From Euwallacea fornicatus (lineage: Eukaryota > Arthropoda > Insecta > Coleoptera > Curculionidae), in assembly GCF_040115645.1 (NCBI RefSeq), contig NC_089551.1, positions 1,178,001 through 1,242,000 on the forward strand: 64,000 nt of DNA, given 5' to 3'. The notes under the pieces were generated by a model. The model was not told the origin of the DNA and did no database searches. It worked only from the letters and a program-made list of their open reading frames with translations. The position numbers and the translations under genes were made by a program. Shown here piece by piece: positions 1-15,480 of the stretch. Position 1 is the first letter of the stretch. The number at the start of each line of letters is the position of its first letter.

Positions 1-965
1 ACCTAACCATCCTTACTGAGTTCGGTGGGGAGTAAGTCGCGTGGGCTTGTGACAGTTTTTGTCGCCAGAACATACCGCCCATTGATCAAGTGCGAGGAGA
101 CGCGGCAACGTCGCAGAGAAAAATGGCGGGGTACATGTGTCACTTACTTTCGAAGTTTTCACCTGGATTATCTTCCTTCTGTTACACAATCTTCCTTTGC
201 CGTAACGTCGTCTAGTGCTCAAAAACATACGTCACCGTTCTAGGAGAGAGTAATAGATAACTGATAATGCTCTCTACTGGCTTCCCCTGAGGGAGATATT
301 TAAACAATCATTTCGCCATATTAGCCCTCCAATTTGTCATAAATAATTCCCGGTCTGACACTGGGCCTGGTATAACAGCCGGGTTATCTCCGTGATTTAA
401 TGACTTACCGGAAGAGTGCTAATAATTGTTTCCCACTATACTCTCGTTGCGGCTTATCAGATCGTTTGGATTACTGTGCCGTTTCCCTCGTTCTCTTAAA
501 TTTATTTCGCTTCACCCCTAAAACAACGAACGGACGCCCCTAACGACCTCTATATATTTCAGCCTCGAACACATAGACTTTTATTTTATTATTGCACTTT
601 GCGCCGCGTTCGAATATGTGTGTGTGTGTTGTACTTTAACTTTTAAGTCCTTCATCCATAATTGCCATCCGCTTGACCACCTCTGAAAGGGCCGTTCGGG
701 AAGTTTGCAAACCTCGCCTTCACCTTCGGAGTGATTGATTAAGCTCCGGACTTGATGTATGGGCCCTTATTGAAAATGCAGAAAACGGACCATTTATTTT
801 GCGCGCCTCGATGCAGTCTGGCCAGCGCCATCTATTACCATTGTCATAACTTGTTTTAGCGCGAAGGTACTTGTTCGTTTTTTATGTCGTACAAGCCCCA
901 CATGCCGAGATATCCCCAAGGGTAAATTGCAAACTGTAGGCATAAGTGCACAGCAAACCTTAAAG

Positions 966-979
966 CCCCCCCCCCCCCC
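966..979. repeat. Poly-C tract
   Basis: An uninterrupted run of about 14 C. A longer C-rich tract interrupted by one T lies near 29,153-29,173. Such runs are prone to length errors in sequencing. Confidence 0.85.
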
Positions 980-3900
980 TTACTGTATCCGTCGCCACCT
1001 TTTTTTTTATTCTAAACATAAAGGAATATTCTAATTACCTTGGATTGGATAATTTCTGAAAACATAATAACCTAAAAGCCATCCACATCATACATCACGC
1101 ACGGTGAAACGGGGGAAAGTCGCTTATTTGCGAGATGAAAGGCTCGTCTGCTAATTTGAAATGAAGGTTTCATGATAACTGGCACAAGGGAGTCGCTGAT
1201 AAGCCGCTGCACTGGACCTGCGAACGTCCGATGGACAACTGGAGGTGAAAATGACCAGATAAACCTATAAATCATTGATCTGATAGATCGCGATAGAATA
1301 GACGAAGTCACTATCGGAATTTTAATTCATCAAAAATGGCCGCGCAGGGTAACGTGACAAACACCTACTTTTGACATTGACGCAATAAACTTTTTTCACG
1401 TCTTCGTGACAACTCTGTTAGCGGTGACATGTGTCGCTTTAAATTGTCCGATCGGCAACTCCTCGCCCGAGGCAGATTTGGTCGAATCGCTTCGCTTTTC
1501 CAACCTCTAACCATCACCTAAGCTTCTGAGGGGTAAACCAACAATCCCAGATATTACGGTAGGATTCATAGAAAATTTCTTTACTAAATTAAATATGTAA
1601 TTTGATTTGGTGCCGTGGCCCTTTTGTCTGCTTGGGAATCGGAACAGTTGCTCAGATGCACTGGGCCTGTTAATAAATCTCCTCCCTGATAAGATTTACC
1701 TCCTCGTAAAAGAAGATGAATTTACACTCTCCAGCATCCCCATATTATATTCTGTATTATAAGGGACGTTCGGGTTTGCCTTAGCCCCTGAGGATGTTTT
1801 GCATCAAGCTTGTTTACGATTTACTAAAAATCAATTTGTTTTAGCTTTTTTCGCGAAAGGGTGTAAGCGGGGTGGTACCTGTGTCAGGTGGTTATTTATC
1901 AAGCTTTTGTGTACACGGGCTTGCACACGTACGCATCTTAATTTTGTTTCGGTTTTATATTTTCGTCGGACCATTACCGCCTAACAAATTAATGACTGCC
2001 AGAAGGTCTACGGCGGATCCGTTAGCATCCATTTTATAAAGCAAAATCATAATTTTCGGGAATAATAAATAATAAATCACTTTTCGTCGGGGGAAAAGGG
2101 TGGAATGGAGCTCCGGTTAAGGGCTGCTTCGGAATTAGACCGCAGCTAGTGTTGTCGTAGAAAATTTTGTTTTTCTTTTCGCCGCCTTTTCGGTCTCGAA
2201 CTCCGTACAAATCGTTCCACCTGAAACTGATCCTCCCCTTAATGTGGCATATCGAATTAAAAGCACATATTTGCTGACCAGAATATTTTGGTGCTTTGGG
2301 GGGGCCCCGAGTACACAGCAGCTACACCGACACTTAACTGCGAGTTTTTGGGTCATTTCACACCCCCAAATAAAGTGCGCGAGCCCCGTTTCAGGTTACT
2401 TTGTCAACACAAGGCCTCTCTTAATAGTCTTGGACAGGTTGCCCGATTCCTGATACAGTTAAGTGCATTACATCAGATACGAAACGATATCTTTGACGGA
2501 GCAGCGGAGCCGAAAAGGGGGCTTTAATAATAATTTGACTCGACTGAAGATAGATATTGGAATTCCTGTTTTTGATTGGTAATTAAACAGCACCCTCGAA
2601 GGCCCACTACTGTGCGCACCTCTGGGGGTAGTCTCTGTGAGAGTGTTAGCCGACATCAGTCGTACATCATAAATTATAATTCGTTCGGCGGATCGACATC
2701 GAACTGATATTTCCTCTTTTATAGACTGCTCAAACGAGAAGCAAATCATAATCTACACGGTAAGTTGCGGTTAAATCTTTAGAAGCCTCCATTGAAAAGT
2801 CCAAACAACGGATTAGTAGGAAGAGGTAAGTATTACTGTCGGGGATTTGCGGATGAAGTTACGGTCAATAAATCATTTTGCATTCGATTTGAGGCTTCCA
2901 TCAGATTTCTTGTAAATTTGGGGCGTACGACGAATTAAACGGGATTGAAACGCCTCTTGAAAATGCCACTGGCGATGAGAAAAAAATTACATTCGCCGAA
3001 TTGTCTTTAAAACAAAGAAAAAACAAAAAAAAAGCAAAAAAAAAACAAAACACGAATTTGGACGTGTACATTGCAAAAATCGATGCGGCCCTCGGAGGAA
3101 CTACTTTGGGCAAAGTTTTTGCTCGTTTTTGAAACGTCTAAAAAAGCCTAAAAACAAAAAAGGAAATTTTAAATATCTCAACAAGCGCTTAACGAATTTC
3201 ATCCGATGAACCAGTGCCGTGCAGGAAGAGTCTCGAAAGCGTTTCCGAAAATTCTCCGGTCGCCGTAAATTTTCCCGCGAACACGGAGCAGATCCAGAGA
3301 CGGTGCGCAAAGAGCTCTTTTGCACTGCTGAGGGCAGGAACCGCGAAACGCACAATAATTCCCGTTCCGATTGGTTTCGTCGACGTGGAAAAAATCGGTG
3401 AGGTGCAAATTTTTTTCGAAAAAAAGGCCAAAAGAGGGCGCGAGGTGCGTGCCGAGCACCTAGCGCGGAGAGGTGCCGAAGTAGTGACCGGTACGGTTCG
3501 CAGAACGTTTTCTGGCACTTTCCTACGGCTCGTGCTACGTTCTCTGAACAATTCTTGATCGATATTATGAGTCGTATTGCCTAGTCATGGGTTAAGGACA
3601 TGTGCATTTCGGTAGAGCAGTGTTGAAAAGTAATAATTACACCGAACCAGCGGGGACAGACAAAGATAGCGCTACACCCGATGGGTGTCGGAACGAGCGG
3701 TTGCTGTTACTTCATTAATTTATTGACCGGGAATCGAAAAACTCTTGAACCATTACGAAAATTGTACATGTCAGTGCCTGTAAGAGGCATGTGGAACGCG
3801 TACCACGATTAAAACTACACCCGCCATTAAGGCAGTTTTAATTATCTTATTGCTTTCCCATTACCATACCGCCGACTTTCCTGCGATTAACAGTTCCTGA

Positions 3901-6900
3901 GATATGGGCACTGTATTTATGTATTTCCAATACGGTTAGCTGAGCATTAAACCGCAAAGTAATACGTTTTGTTCTTAATTCGATTTTTTCCTGGTTACGG
4001 CATCTTTGGATTGCTTTTTGTGGTTATCCAATTTAAAAGTCATTGCTTAATCTTCTTGGTTTAGGTAAGTGAAATTAAGTTGTCTCTGCCTCATGATTGT
4101 TTGGTTATAGCGTGAGGTACCTGTAAATGCATTGCCCAAAACGTTTATGCACTTGCTGCGACACCCTGCTTAATTCCGTACAATGGCCGCACAAGTTTAT
4201 TTCCAAAGCACAATAAGGCTAATCGGGCAATAGGCCTCAAAAAGCTCTAACAAGGCCCTCTTTACAATAAACTACTGTAAATATTCTTTATAGTAATACT
4301 GTGATCCCCACTGCGCCCATTGTGCTAAAGGTAATATTAGCCTTATTGTCCATAGATTATATACACTCGGTATAAAAGAATGAGCCATGAATGAAGTTAG
4401 AGTGTAGAGCGTGCCCATGCGGCTTTGTGCCAAAACAAAGTAGTATTTTAGCAAGGTGTTACTGTTTCTTCCCAACGCGATATTTTCCCGCAAACTGATT
4501 TTTCCATCCGACCACAGCCATCATTGGAGCAAGTTGGCAAGTCATCAGACAAGAAGACCGCAGCATTATTAAGAAGTGTTTAATAGGCATTTACGCCCTT
4601 TTGTGTGATGCATCTCTATCAATCGTTGGTTGCTGAGTCACGTGTGACAACGTGGAATGCGGCCCAATCAACGTCCGGCCAAAAGAAGAAAGTGAAGAAA
4701 CCCGTATATCAGCCGTCAGGGATGAAAAATTGTTGTAATTAATTGTTGTTGGACAGAGGTTGGACGGAAATTTGTGACTTAATTTGATCGTTAAGGTCGG
4801 GATTTGTGGTATAAACGAGCGATCCGTGGGCCCCAAGATGCATAGAAGAGACAGTTATTAAAGGAAATCAGAATTTACCAAGGCTAAGCAATTAGGCGCA
4901 GCGAAGACCTAGATAGTTCTAGGCAAATGGAGGTTGTTAGCCGGAATTGGTACCAAATGGGAAATCAATCACGGTTTCGGTACGACAGTAAGGTCGCAGA
5001 ACCTTTCTTCGAAGGAATCCCCCACAACTATAAATTTTACAAGAATAACGTTTCCCTCTTCTCGGGATTCGTTCTGCCGCCAGTTCGTAATTTTATTAAC
5101 TCTTTATTAGATATTTCTGAACAGTAATTCAAATTAAGGCATTTGCCATCGTACTAATTAATTTTTTCGGTTGCGAAACGGCAAAGCGCTACGTTCTCTT
5201 GAGTGTAGGTGCGTTAGAAGGTGACAGATAGATGTGGACATGTTCGAAACTTAGGCGCGCGTGACCACCACTTTTCTTAGCCCTGAGATAAACGTACGGT
5301 TAAGAGTCTAGGATAATTGAACGCACTCTTCTAATACGAAATTTCCATGAATTTCGTATATTTTATTAAGGTCGTGGAAACGTGGATCAATTTAGCGGGT
5401 TCGAGGACCTTTATCGGGAGGAAAATTTAATTCCAAAACTGGCCAACAAAGAGATAGTTTCCTCAAACACCCTTAAATTTGCGTCAACAACCCAAACTCT
5501 GTGATTCCTATAAGTAAACAATTCCGGAACTTGAGACAGAATCCCTGATTTTCTAGGCGCAAAACGTAAATATTTCACGCAGATACGCGAATAAGACTTT
5601 TTCCCAAGATGTCCTCGGCGAGTTCAAAGACCTTTACAATGAATAATGTTTTAATTCCAAACAAAGTGAAAAAATTGCCCTAAAATGCCCTTTTTACGGC
5701 TCTTCAAAACGAAGAAAACCATTATTATTTACCGCACACATACGTGTGCTTTATTACAGAGTGCAAAAGCCCCTGAGAGTAGAAAGTCCCGAATCGTTGA
5801 CCCAACAACGACCACTTTCTTGCCCTCCACATTCGTGTAAACACAATAATCACACACATGCTAATATCAACCTTCAAGCATAATAATTACACACACTCCC
5901 TGTAGAACCATTTTCGGTGGGACCACTGCTGATAGCCGGTGGTACCTACTTAAATTTCGTGCACGAAATCTAATAACCCCACATTTAGAGCTCCTTAGGT
6001 AGTTAGGTATTAGTTCTTGGTAATTGTATATAGGGCCTATACCGAGAAAAAGTGATTTCATGAGATCTCTCCCACGCTCCGTTTATTTTGTTTTTACACC
6101 TTCGTCAGGTACAGTACCGGAGGATTACTACCTGAGATTCTTCAACTCTTATTCTATCCCCATGCTGAAATAAATTACGTTTCATCCCAGGCCAGACTCA
6201 CCACCGCTTCATACAATTTTACGTAGGATATGGGACTGAAACAACCAAATATCGAAATTTCGAATCGAAAACGGGCTAAGCCCTAGGGATCGAGGCCAGG
6301 TAGTACCAAAGGGACAAGGGATTAAGAGCAAGTACAATTTCTGCGAGAATAGGCTTCCAAGAAGAACCAATAACGCACGGGTGTCATGTGGCTCTGCTTT
6401 ACGCTTGATGGTGCTTCTGAGTCGATTGGCATTTTAACTTTCCAAATTTTAGGCTAAACAGGCCGATTTCCTTTTAACTCCCTGTATAAATCAGTATGTA
6501 AAATGCAATGAATGCGTGAGGCGAAAGTATGTAAAGAAGGTGATTCCGGGACGTTGCTTGGAATTCTGCTAGCTTGACGTCAAAATTACGTAGACTGACA
6601 GCTACGTCGCACCTAATCAGTGTTAAGCGCGCGTCACCATGACGTCACTGATAATTTAAAGAGCGACACTAGAAACGTCTATAGGTTGCTAGAGGTAGGG
6701 GCAATATCCAAGATTTCGTCGAAAGGTGGTACCGCCCTAAACCGCAAAATGTATTTTTATGACGTAATGTGGTAAAATAATCGTTGTATTGTGACGGACG
6801 TGACAGGATTTCGTGACTTGTCATAACAAAGACAGTTAAAAACTCGCTCGGCGTTATGCATCGCAAGGTGACATTTGGATCCGAAAAAGACACTTTTCAA

Positions 6901-8698
6901 AATACGTATCACGTGGGCGCACATTTTCCAAAAACAGTTTGTGCACCCTGAACTAGATTAAATAAATAAAAATCCAGTTAAACACGCGCTAGACTCGGAC
7001 TTATTCAAAATCATCGGGGATATATTCGATTGTAATGGCACCACTGTGACGTCAAAGTGACTCGAATTGACAGCTACTTCGCGTCTTCGATCCGAATCTT
7101 TCTGGGAATTGCGCAATTTTTGAGTTAACAAAAAGCCCGGCAAGGGTCCATTCTTCCATACAAAATCTGTACCTTTGGCCAGATAAAAACGATACGAGGC
7201 TGGCAAAAATTCCACAACCGAAGCCTGGAACATACAGTTTAAGCTTCCGGTACGTGAGCACGTTTATCAGCTTCGCGGACACCGGAAGGAGCGCCCGGAG
7301 TTACGCCCGGAACAAGACGACACACGTCATTTCCGCTCGTATTAGAGATAGAGCCAAACACGTCGACCTGGATCCTGTTTTGAATCGATAATGCCCCTCT
7401 CGCGGTTAGTTCCATCGCCGCGTCTGATCACCCTGTATATTAGAGGTATACGTAGGAAAAAACTGTCAGGTTAATGATTCGACCAGGTGTGCTCCTGACT
7501 CCAGAGGGGCGACGAGGGAGAGAGATGGGCGAACAAAAGAGCTTGGCGGGGGTCGATGTGATTGACAGTCGGGTGCTTTGACTGATTTTCGTTTGATAAA
7601 TGCCAGGAGCAAGGGTACTCGGTCGATAACTCGGGCTGGCTACCAGGTAGAAAAAGATCTTGTTTACTTGTCTGTGCTTACTTGCATCAGCATCCTTTTC
7701 ACGCCACTGGCTAAACAGCGAATCGGGGGTACGTACCAGTACCATATTTTTGCTTCAGATAAGACCACCAAAAATTACCGAAAAAAATATCTTCGCTAAG
7801 CCCTAGAAGCCAGTACGACCAGCTCCAGCGTTTCTAATCTGAGCAGAATTGATTATCAGCCCTCCAGGTAGTACCACGTACTACCTATTATGTTTTCCAT
7901 AACTAAAGCATAATTACAACGGTCACGGTAACACAACCAAGGCCCAAACCGAATTCTCAAATATTTTTGCATCCCTCGGTATATTGGTTTATTGAGCTAT
8001 TACAGAAGTATTGACGGTTCGGTTATTCTCTGTTTTCTCTTAATACTGATTTTCCATGCGAAAACATTTCTATCCTCGAATTCGTTTCTCTAATCACTTC
8101 GGGTAATATTTTTCGCAGTCTCACTCGCATAGCCACATCCATCAGGGCTTAAATGTCACCCGGAGGAATTCCATTGGGTGGCACAAAACGCGACCTAACA
8201 AAGAACCGACGGGGGGCAAACTTCCAACTTTTCACAATGAATTTTGGGCCACTTGGTACCACCGCTGCAACAGGATACCGCGGCCCCGAGTAATATTTCA
8301 CCATTTACACCGTCAAGACCAGCATTTCATGCTGTCATTCAAAAGGGCGGAGCCCTATTCGGGTTTCATTGAGGTGAGTTTCGCTTTTTTTTGTTTAATG
8401 GATTTAGGGGCACCCGCACTTAAACTATCGAATGTTGCAACGATGTCGATAAGGCATGAGAGAAATATCGATATCTTGTTTCGTAAATCTCATCTGGCTC
8501 GAATCTGAGTTGCCATCGGGTTTTTTTTTTGTTGTCGGAACTGTTTTGAATCGTCTCAATGGAGGACCATTTTGTATTCTCATTTCCTTAAAGTTTTCTT
8601 GAACTTTCGCATCATTATGTCAAAGTCGCTCGTTGGACGGATCGAAAACAGACGTCCCTGCGGCCGCCTCACTTTGACAACGTTGACAATTTAATCAC

Positions 8699-8880
8699 CA
8701 GTGGCGGACTTAGAGGTAACGGGGTCCTGCAACGCAAATTCGCGTGATTTTGGACACGCTCGCAGTGTTCGATGTGCATTAGCTATAGAAAGTTTAGAAA
8801 CTAGTAATATTTTAAAATTATTTCTACTGCTTCCCTTCGGCCCTGGCCGTCACCTTAAAATTTCGCCTCGTACGCCACTG
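8699..8880. mobile_element. MITE-like element with CAGTGGCG inverted ends
   Basis: A 182-bp segment begins CAGTGGCGGAC and ends with the inverse, GTACGCCACTG. That gives 8 bp of perfect terminal inverted repeat, followed by a mismatch and then AC shared by both ends. No transposase is present. I could not find a convincing target-site duplication next to the ends, so the class is unassigned. The same 8-mer recurs singly at 14,927, 15,531 and 61,689, inverted at 52,786 and 59,776, and as a close pair at 51,189-51,231. This supports a dispersed repeat family rather than a chance palindrome. Confidence 0.4.
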
Positions 8881-11800
8881 CTTTCATTGTGCGTAAATGC
8901 GAAATTATCCAGAATTTTTGCTAGACTCGGCATGCAGTAAATCGTTGGTGGTTGGTAACCGTCCGAAGTCCGACAAGTTTCCATCTTAATGAAGCAGGCG
9001 GACAGGAATCGAGACGACGTACCAGTGTCGATCAGGGAAGAGATGGGTCAATTTTGAACCAAAAATCGAAAAACCACTCTTGACCCCGCTGGCAAAAACC
9101 GGAATGCGTGTTAACAAGAGAGGTGCCTACGCCCTTGATTTTTAGGCACATCTGCAGCTCTAAATGTCTCTCGTCAAACATCAAATTTCCCGGTTTCTCC
9201 CAGGTGAACCCAGCGACGTACGAGAGTGGTTCATAGACGAGTTTTTTTCCCATTTTCTCAAACTGCCGTTTTAGTTCGAACTCTCAAACGCATCTACGCT
9301 ACTGACTTTGACGTCTCTTCGTGGCCTCGGGGCAATCTAGACGGTCCAGAAACGTCAACGTCACCTCATTCAGCCCAGGGCTGCAACGCAGGAAATTTCA
9401 GGAGGGATTTCAGTAATTTCCTCGTCGTCAAAAACGTTGCGAAATTTGCTGGGACACCAACGAGTATCTACGTCACTGACTCCAAACCCAAATGGTCCTC
9501 TCGACGGAAGCGAAATCTCCAACTTTTGTCCGTTCGCGCTGATGATTTTTTTCCCCAACTCCAAGGTGCGTTTACGCCTCAGACTCTGCCAGGAGTCGGA
9601 AGTGTCCGCCGCAAACCCGAAACGTGAACTTTTCGCATTCGGTACGGGGGCGAGAATGATGATTTTCACGTCCTCGATTTAACCGCTTTCGAATGCGCGT
9701 TTTTCGAATAACTCGGAACAATAAATGCGGGAAACACAATAAAGGGCACCTACTGCCATTTTTAAACTTCTGAGTACCGCCATCTCGGGGATTCGTCGAG
9801 CCACCACGGAACAGATCAGATTAATCACGTCAATGAGGTCTGTCAGCCTGCATAAATCGCGGGTTTTAATATATTTTTCCCGACGTTAATGCGAATCGCC
9901 CCGCTTAAAATAGAGCAATCGATCCCGTGCTAGTTAATATTTATTAAATAAAAGTAATTAATAGGAAACTTCTGACTGAAACAGCAAGTCTCGGCACAAA
10001 AACACCGAATCCCGAACCGCCCCTCCCCACCCCCGCAACAGTAATTATTCAAACCCGCATTAAGCCCGGACCTGTCCACGGGGCACACCGAGAGATTCGC
10101 ACCGCCTGGATGATGGATGTTGGGGAATTATGGGATAAGGGAGATGGTCCAAGACTTGATCTGACTGTCAGCAAATGATGTATGATTGCAGTTTACATTG
10201 CAAATTTCCACTGTTTTGGACGTACCGACGTCGATTTTCCCATCTTCCAACATGACGATGTTAATTGCCGTCCGCATCATAAATAATAATATGTGACTAG
10301 TTTAAAAACAAATAATAAATATGGTAAAATATTCGAGGCCTAATTACCATAGATGCTCGATATGAGGAAAGTGAGTTGTCAAGAGGTTAAATTCAGGGTC
10401 AGACTTAACCATCGTAGATGCGGAGACGATATAGCGGCTCGAATCGGATTTTCTATACAGTTTTTACGTCCTAACCGAGGTGTTTAATAATAACGTTCGC
10501 TTAAGTAGATCTGGTTCCGCAAAATGATGGGATTCAAACATAAAAAGCCCCAAAGGAGTTATTTTAATAACTTTTTTTTATAAACAGCGCGGTAATTGTG
10601 CAGAGAGTTTACCTGACCGTTCACATCAGACATCGAACTATAATAGCGATATAATCAATTAGAAATAGTAGCAACGGGAAAATACCCATTATGCATTCCG
10701 CACTCGTAGCATAAAAGCCGGATTCCTTCCCCGAAATGAAGCGATCCATCATCGGGTATGTGCATTGAAGTACCACCGCCCGGAACCATTAATAAAATGG
10801 TACCGGATCGTGGACCTTTGAACAGCGCCAGACTGTTTGGCGTCGCAGCCCGGGAATAAAATTTATGATATAGCGCGAATTCTTCGTACCTGCCCTGATG
10901 GTATCCGAGGTGGTACCTGCCCATCTACCTATACGTGACAAATTGTTTTTCAAATTAGTTTGCCAGCTGCGATGAAACAGCGTCGGCGAGTTCTGGCTGA
11001 TGGGATTAATGATGATTTCGAGGCGAATTCTCTAAAATCATACGACAGTGCGCCCATAAAGGGAATGGCGCGCACGAGAAAACCTGATTTCGTACGTTTT
11101 ATGACCTCCACGGAGGATACTTGGCGGACGAAAATGGACATTTTTCGTTGTGATTTGTTTATTTATTTATTTTGCATGTAGAAAAAAAAAATTTAGGTGT
11201 CGGAGGTGAATTTGCGTTTTTCTGGTTTTCCCCCAGTAGGACGACGAAACGTGAAGCGTAAAAGGACTTTAAACTGATAAAATGTGAGCTAAATTTACCT
11301 GGGTTTCTGCTTCGACCCAATAAATCCACTAAAATCGTACCAATCAGACTTTATGGTGCCGCATTCCGGGAAAGCCCAAGTCATAGTCGAGTTTAACACC
11401 TTGAATTTGTCACGGTGTGTTAGTTCGAGTCGGAGCCAGCATATATAAATCGTTATTTCGCCTTCGACTGTTAATTTTTCTCGATGAAAAATCGTTTTTG
11501 TAAAACTATTAATAACCCCCCGGTCTAGCGGCCGATGAAAAACCATTTTGTGATTTAATGGGCCTTTTGATTAATTAAAAATCACAAAAACGTTGTTGCC
11601 AGACATGGGAATCGATAAAATTCATTACTGCTTACGATTTTTTTTGGTTTCGTATTATTGGACTTTTAATAATGATAATGCACCTACCGATAATTTTATG
11701 CCCCCGCCAGGACGGTTCAGGGCGTTTGGCTAAGTTTAGGTGAGACCATCATCAGCACCACCCTACCCTGAGTTTTACCGGTTTTAAACCGTTCGCGTTG

Positions 11801-14800
11801 ATAAAGGACTCAAATCTTATTTGATTCTGGAGTTATGGGCAGAGAGCTTGAGGCGTCCGCGATCCTCCCATTGGCGTGCGTTTGCGGAGCTCGTCGAACC
11901 GATTTATTTGAAACATTCCGTTCAGGCCGGCAGGGCCCCGTACCATCAAGTACCCCAATCGACATTACTTCGAAAAACATTCAGCACGTATTTCTGCTTT
12001 TTTTTGGTACACTGTGTGCACACATCAGGAGAGTAAGCCGAGGGCTGATCCGAATCGGGTTCCTTCGTGCGTTTCGCACCCGTTTTATGTGAAGGTAGTT
12101 CCGCGATACGGCGCCGAGTTGAAGTGGATGTAATGACGTAGAGACTCGGCGGCCCGAGCAAAATTCAAACGTTCACATTTCGCAATTTGCACAGGAAATT
12201 TGAATTTTCGCATTTGTTTCGGCGATCATAGTCGGCCCCGGACTCGTGATGAGAGAAGGTCTTGAGCACCGCTCACTCGAGGTCCCATGAGCTCGGCAAT
12301 TGAGCCAGCCCGGCTCAGCACGTGCTCCATGACATCAGCCGATTGTGACGAAAGAGAGCACCTCAAAGCTTCGAAGTTTCGACGAGGGTTTCCACACCGG
12401 GAAGGTACCGATTTTCTGCCAAAACACGACAAGAAAATATGAAATAAAAAAATACAAAATCTACCGACGTCCGCATAAATTACAACAACGGAGCGATTTG
12501 TCAAGTTTCTTTGAACGATGTTGCCACTTGTTGGGCATGCGAAGCTGACTCAAAAGAAGAACGAACCTTGAACTCATTGTAACGCACTAAATGTCAGCTG
12601 CACTCACTTGTCATAAGTCTTTGAAACAAAAGATCACAACTACGTTCGCGATTTTTTTATTTCGCATAAGAAACCCGTTATTCATGCACCGAGTCACAAC
12701 ATGCTGACAAAAAGTTCATGACGTTTCTCACACAAGCAGCTCTCTCAATGGTCGTAAAAATGGATGCGGATAGATGGATGTGAAAAGAGGCAAAAATGCA
12801 AAATCTACGGGCAACACCGTATTTGATTGGTTTATAATGAGAGGCAAGGAAATGACAAATACTTTGATGCCACTTGGATAACGCACCTGAGGCTTCTAAG
12901 CGAATGTGGAGTCGATTCAATCGATCGAAAGGCCGAATAGAGAGAAAATTCGTTTATCGCATAAAAGAAAATCAGTATTATGGATTGCGACGTTGCCGGC
13001 TCCGCCCCGAAATCCCCGGTCCGGGGAAATTTGCGTTCGCCTGCTTGTGACGCTTTACTTGTAACAGACGTGCAGAAAAAAGGCTAAAGCTTGTCGTTTG
13101 TCGAGTGGGTCATCCAATGAGATGTTCCAGCTCCACGTGCGCTCGATACGCATGGTCAAAGACCAGAAAAAAACACTAAAAACAAGCAAAACATGCATCC
13201 ACTGCACTAACAACTCTGCACGAACCAATTTCAATGTAAACACCAATATCCTATCCCAGGCCGAGCTAAGCCAAACACAACCTCGTCGTAGTAAAACTGT
13301 GTCAACACGGCAAATTGTGCATGCGGCCATTGTAACCGGGGGCCCATCAAAGATGCATGAGCTGTGCCGAGCCTGGACCGCGCCCCAGGGCCGTGTTTGA
13401 TTTTAATACATTTTCAATGAGGCCCCTATCTTGAATCTCTCTCTGTTTCGAATCATTGTCGACGTTGAACGCGCCGGAGCAATATGCTTTTTATAATTTA
13501 AAGTTTAATTTTTAATTTGCACCCTTGGAAACTCAATTTTTAATTTCGCGTATGTTTGGTTACAGGTGGAAAGACGGCGGGGCCGGAGAGACGCGCAGAC
13601 TTCGCACCACGGGACTTTTCATGTATACACGATTTGAGAAATAAAGAATTTTTTTCGGAGGGGTTTTCTGGAAACGTCAATGCAGAAACCTAGGCAGGAA
13701 AAGTACATGTTTGTTTTTGTTGTTTTTTTTTATTTACATCTTTCCTAAACTCCGTGCAATCCCCGAGGTGCCCTTGGCACACTGACCTGGCTTAACCGAT
13801 CCGCAACAATTGCGAAACGAAATTACTATAATCTAAAGTACCACGTAAGCCAGGTAAGTAACCGAGCGTAATGCGTGGGTTACGCATCTGGACGCGGGAT
13901 AATTCCCCCAATTTTCATGATCGTACGCGCATGAAGCATGCGCGAGACGTCGATCAGGTGATCGCAGGCGAGTGACAATCTCGCGTAAGTGACGGGTAAA
14001 TGCGATAATAATGCACACATGTGCAGTCAGCGGTGCAAAGCGACCACTTGAGGGTTTCGCGACAAAATAGAAAATTGCAGGGTTCGGCTATCACTGTGGT
14101 TTCGCCTGCGAGGCACATTTTCCCAGGAACAGCGGCTGCGAAGGAGAACTGAGAATGCGAATTTGGGGGTTCGAGGGTCAGTTTCGCAAAAATTTCTTTA
14201 GAAGTTGGCACAGGGCGGCTCAAATTTCAGGTATGCGCAAGTGCAAAACGCAGGCTTGCACAATCGCTCTGCCAATCACGTGGAGTTTTGAAATTAAGGA
14301 AAATACCAGTGGAACAAAGTAAATGAGGCTAACCGTCTCTCTCTTTGGCACAGTAGTTTTCACAGAAATCTTTCTTTATCTGACGCACTGTCAGGATATA
14401 ATTATCATGGTGAAAGCTGCACATATCAGTAATTTGCTGTGTCACTATTTGATTTTAATTAATAGTGGTAGATGTAAAAATGGTTCAATATTAATTATCC
14501 CATAGTAAATCAGGAAACCCGAGGAAAAATAAAACAACATTGACACTATTTCAAACACCCTTGTCCTATCGTTGTTGCGAAGTAATGAATGCAACAAAGA
14601 AACGCCTGCGCAGAACCATTGCGGAAGAGAGAGATCAGAGTTTAACTGAGACCTAACAGAATCGAAAAGTGATAAAAAAAAAAAACGAATTTTTTCCCCT
14701 TGCTGACCCTTTGTTTTGTGAGCAGTGTACTCCAATTTCGGCCGAATTTTTTGGTTTTAAGTTTATTTTACCGCCACTGGCTTTGGTACTTTTTCCGGCA

Positions 14801-15480
14801 GATTTGGGAAAGTTGTTTAAAAGGACCTTAGGAATCCCTCCAGTGCGTCTTTGGCGTAACCGAGGAGCGGTTGACATATCGGATTTTTAAAGGGCCACGC
14901 ATTCGGCTTCAGAAACACGTAAAAATCAGTGGCGTGCAGTTGAATTTGACGCCCCGAAGACGCCAGGGACGCGCCGAGCGAGGTTGAAAGTGTGAAAACG
15001 CCGAAAAAGTTCTAACAAACCGAAACTTGGGCACTGTGACATCGCAGATATCACGCGAGATTGAGAGCCCGCGTACCTCGCGTTCATAAAACATTGACAC
15101 CGTGTATCAATTCAGCTCGGTACTGGGAAAAAACTGACAAAAGACGTCCGTCGGATAACCGCGAATGGGCCCTTTAAAAGTCCCTTCATTATCTCCCTCT
15201 AAATGACCGACGCAAAAAAAATCCCTGGCACTTAGATCCGGTCGGCGCAGCGGCCTGAATCTCGTGAGGCATATCTTTGAAAGTCTCCACGTTCCCGAGC
15301 TAATTCCCCTTTATGCCCACAAACTAAAAGATTTAACGTTTTACAGGACGCAGAGCAGCTCATTAATTACTAGCAAAGATTTTTAAGCACGAAATGATGC
15401 GCTTATATTAATTAATTATTATTGCTCGGTACGACGACGTGCCGTAAAAATACCCGCTAGGTATAATTAGTAATCGGCCA

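Larger units (their letters stand above)
1..15480. other. Gene-free region upstream of SoxN
   Basis: I see no convincing exon in this stretch. Open frames are short (133 codons or fewer), overlap each other on both strands and match no family I recognise. It contains short homopolymer runs, a MITE-like element at 8699-8880, several CRE-like TGACGTCA or near-matching sites around 6.57-7.06 kb, and a GC-richer stretch at about 9.0-9.7 kb. GGTACC occurs here nine times. Long gene-free flanks are common around SoxB genes because of distributed neural enhancers, so a regulatory role is a reasonable inference, but no enhancer can be read directly. Confidence 0.6.

Noticed and set aside
3189..3558. 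Frames of 114 and 120 codons on opposite strands
   Set aside because: The same bases are open on both strands because stops are rare in this local composition; neither translation resembles a known protein.
9226..9682. Overlapping open frames of 80-133 codons in a GC-rich patch
   Set aside because: Open in several frames on both strands at once, with biased composition, no recognisable domain and no splice context; typical of GC-rich non-coding DNA.
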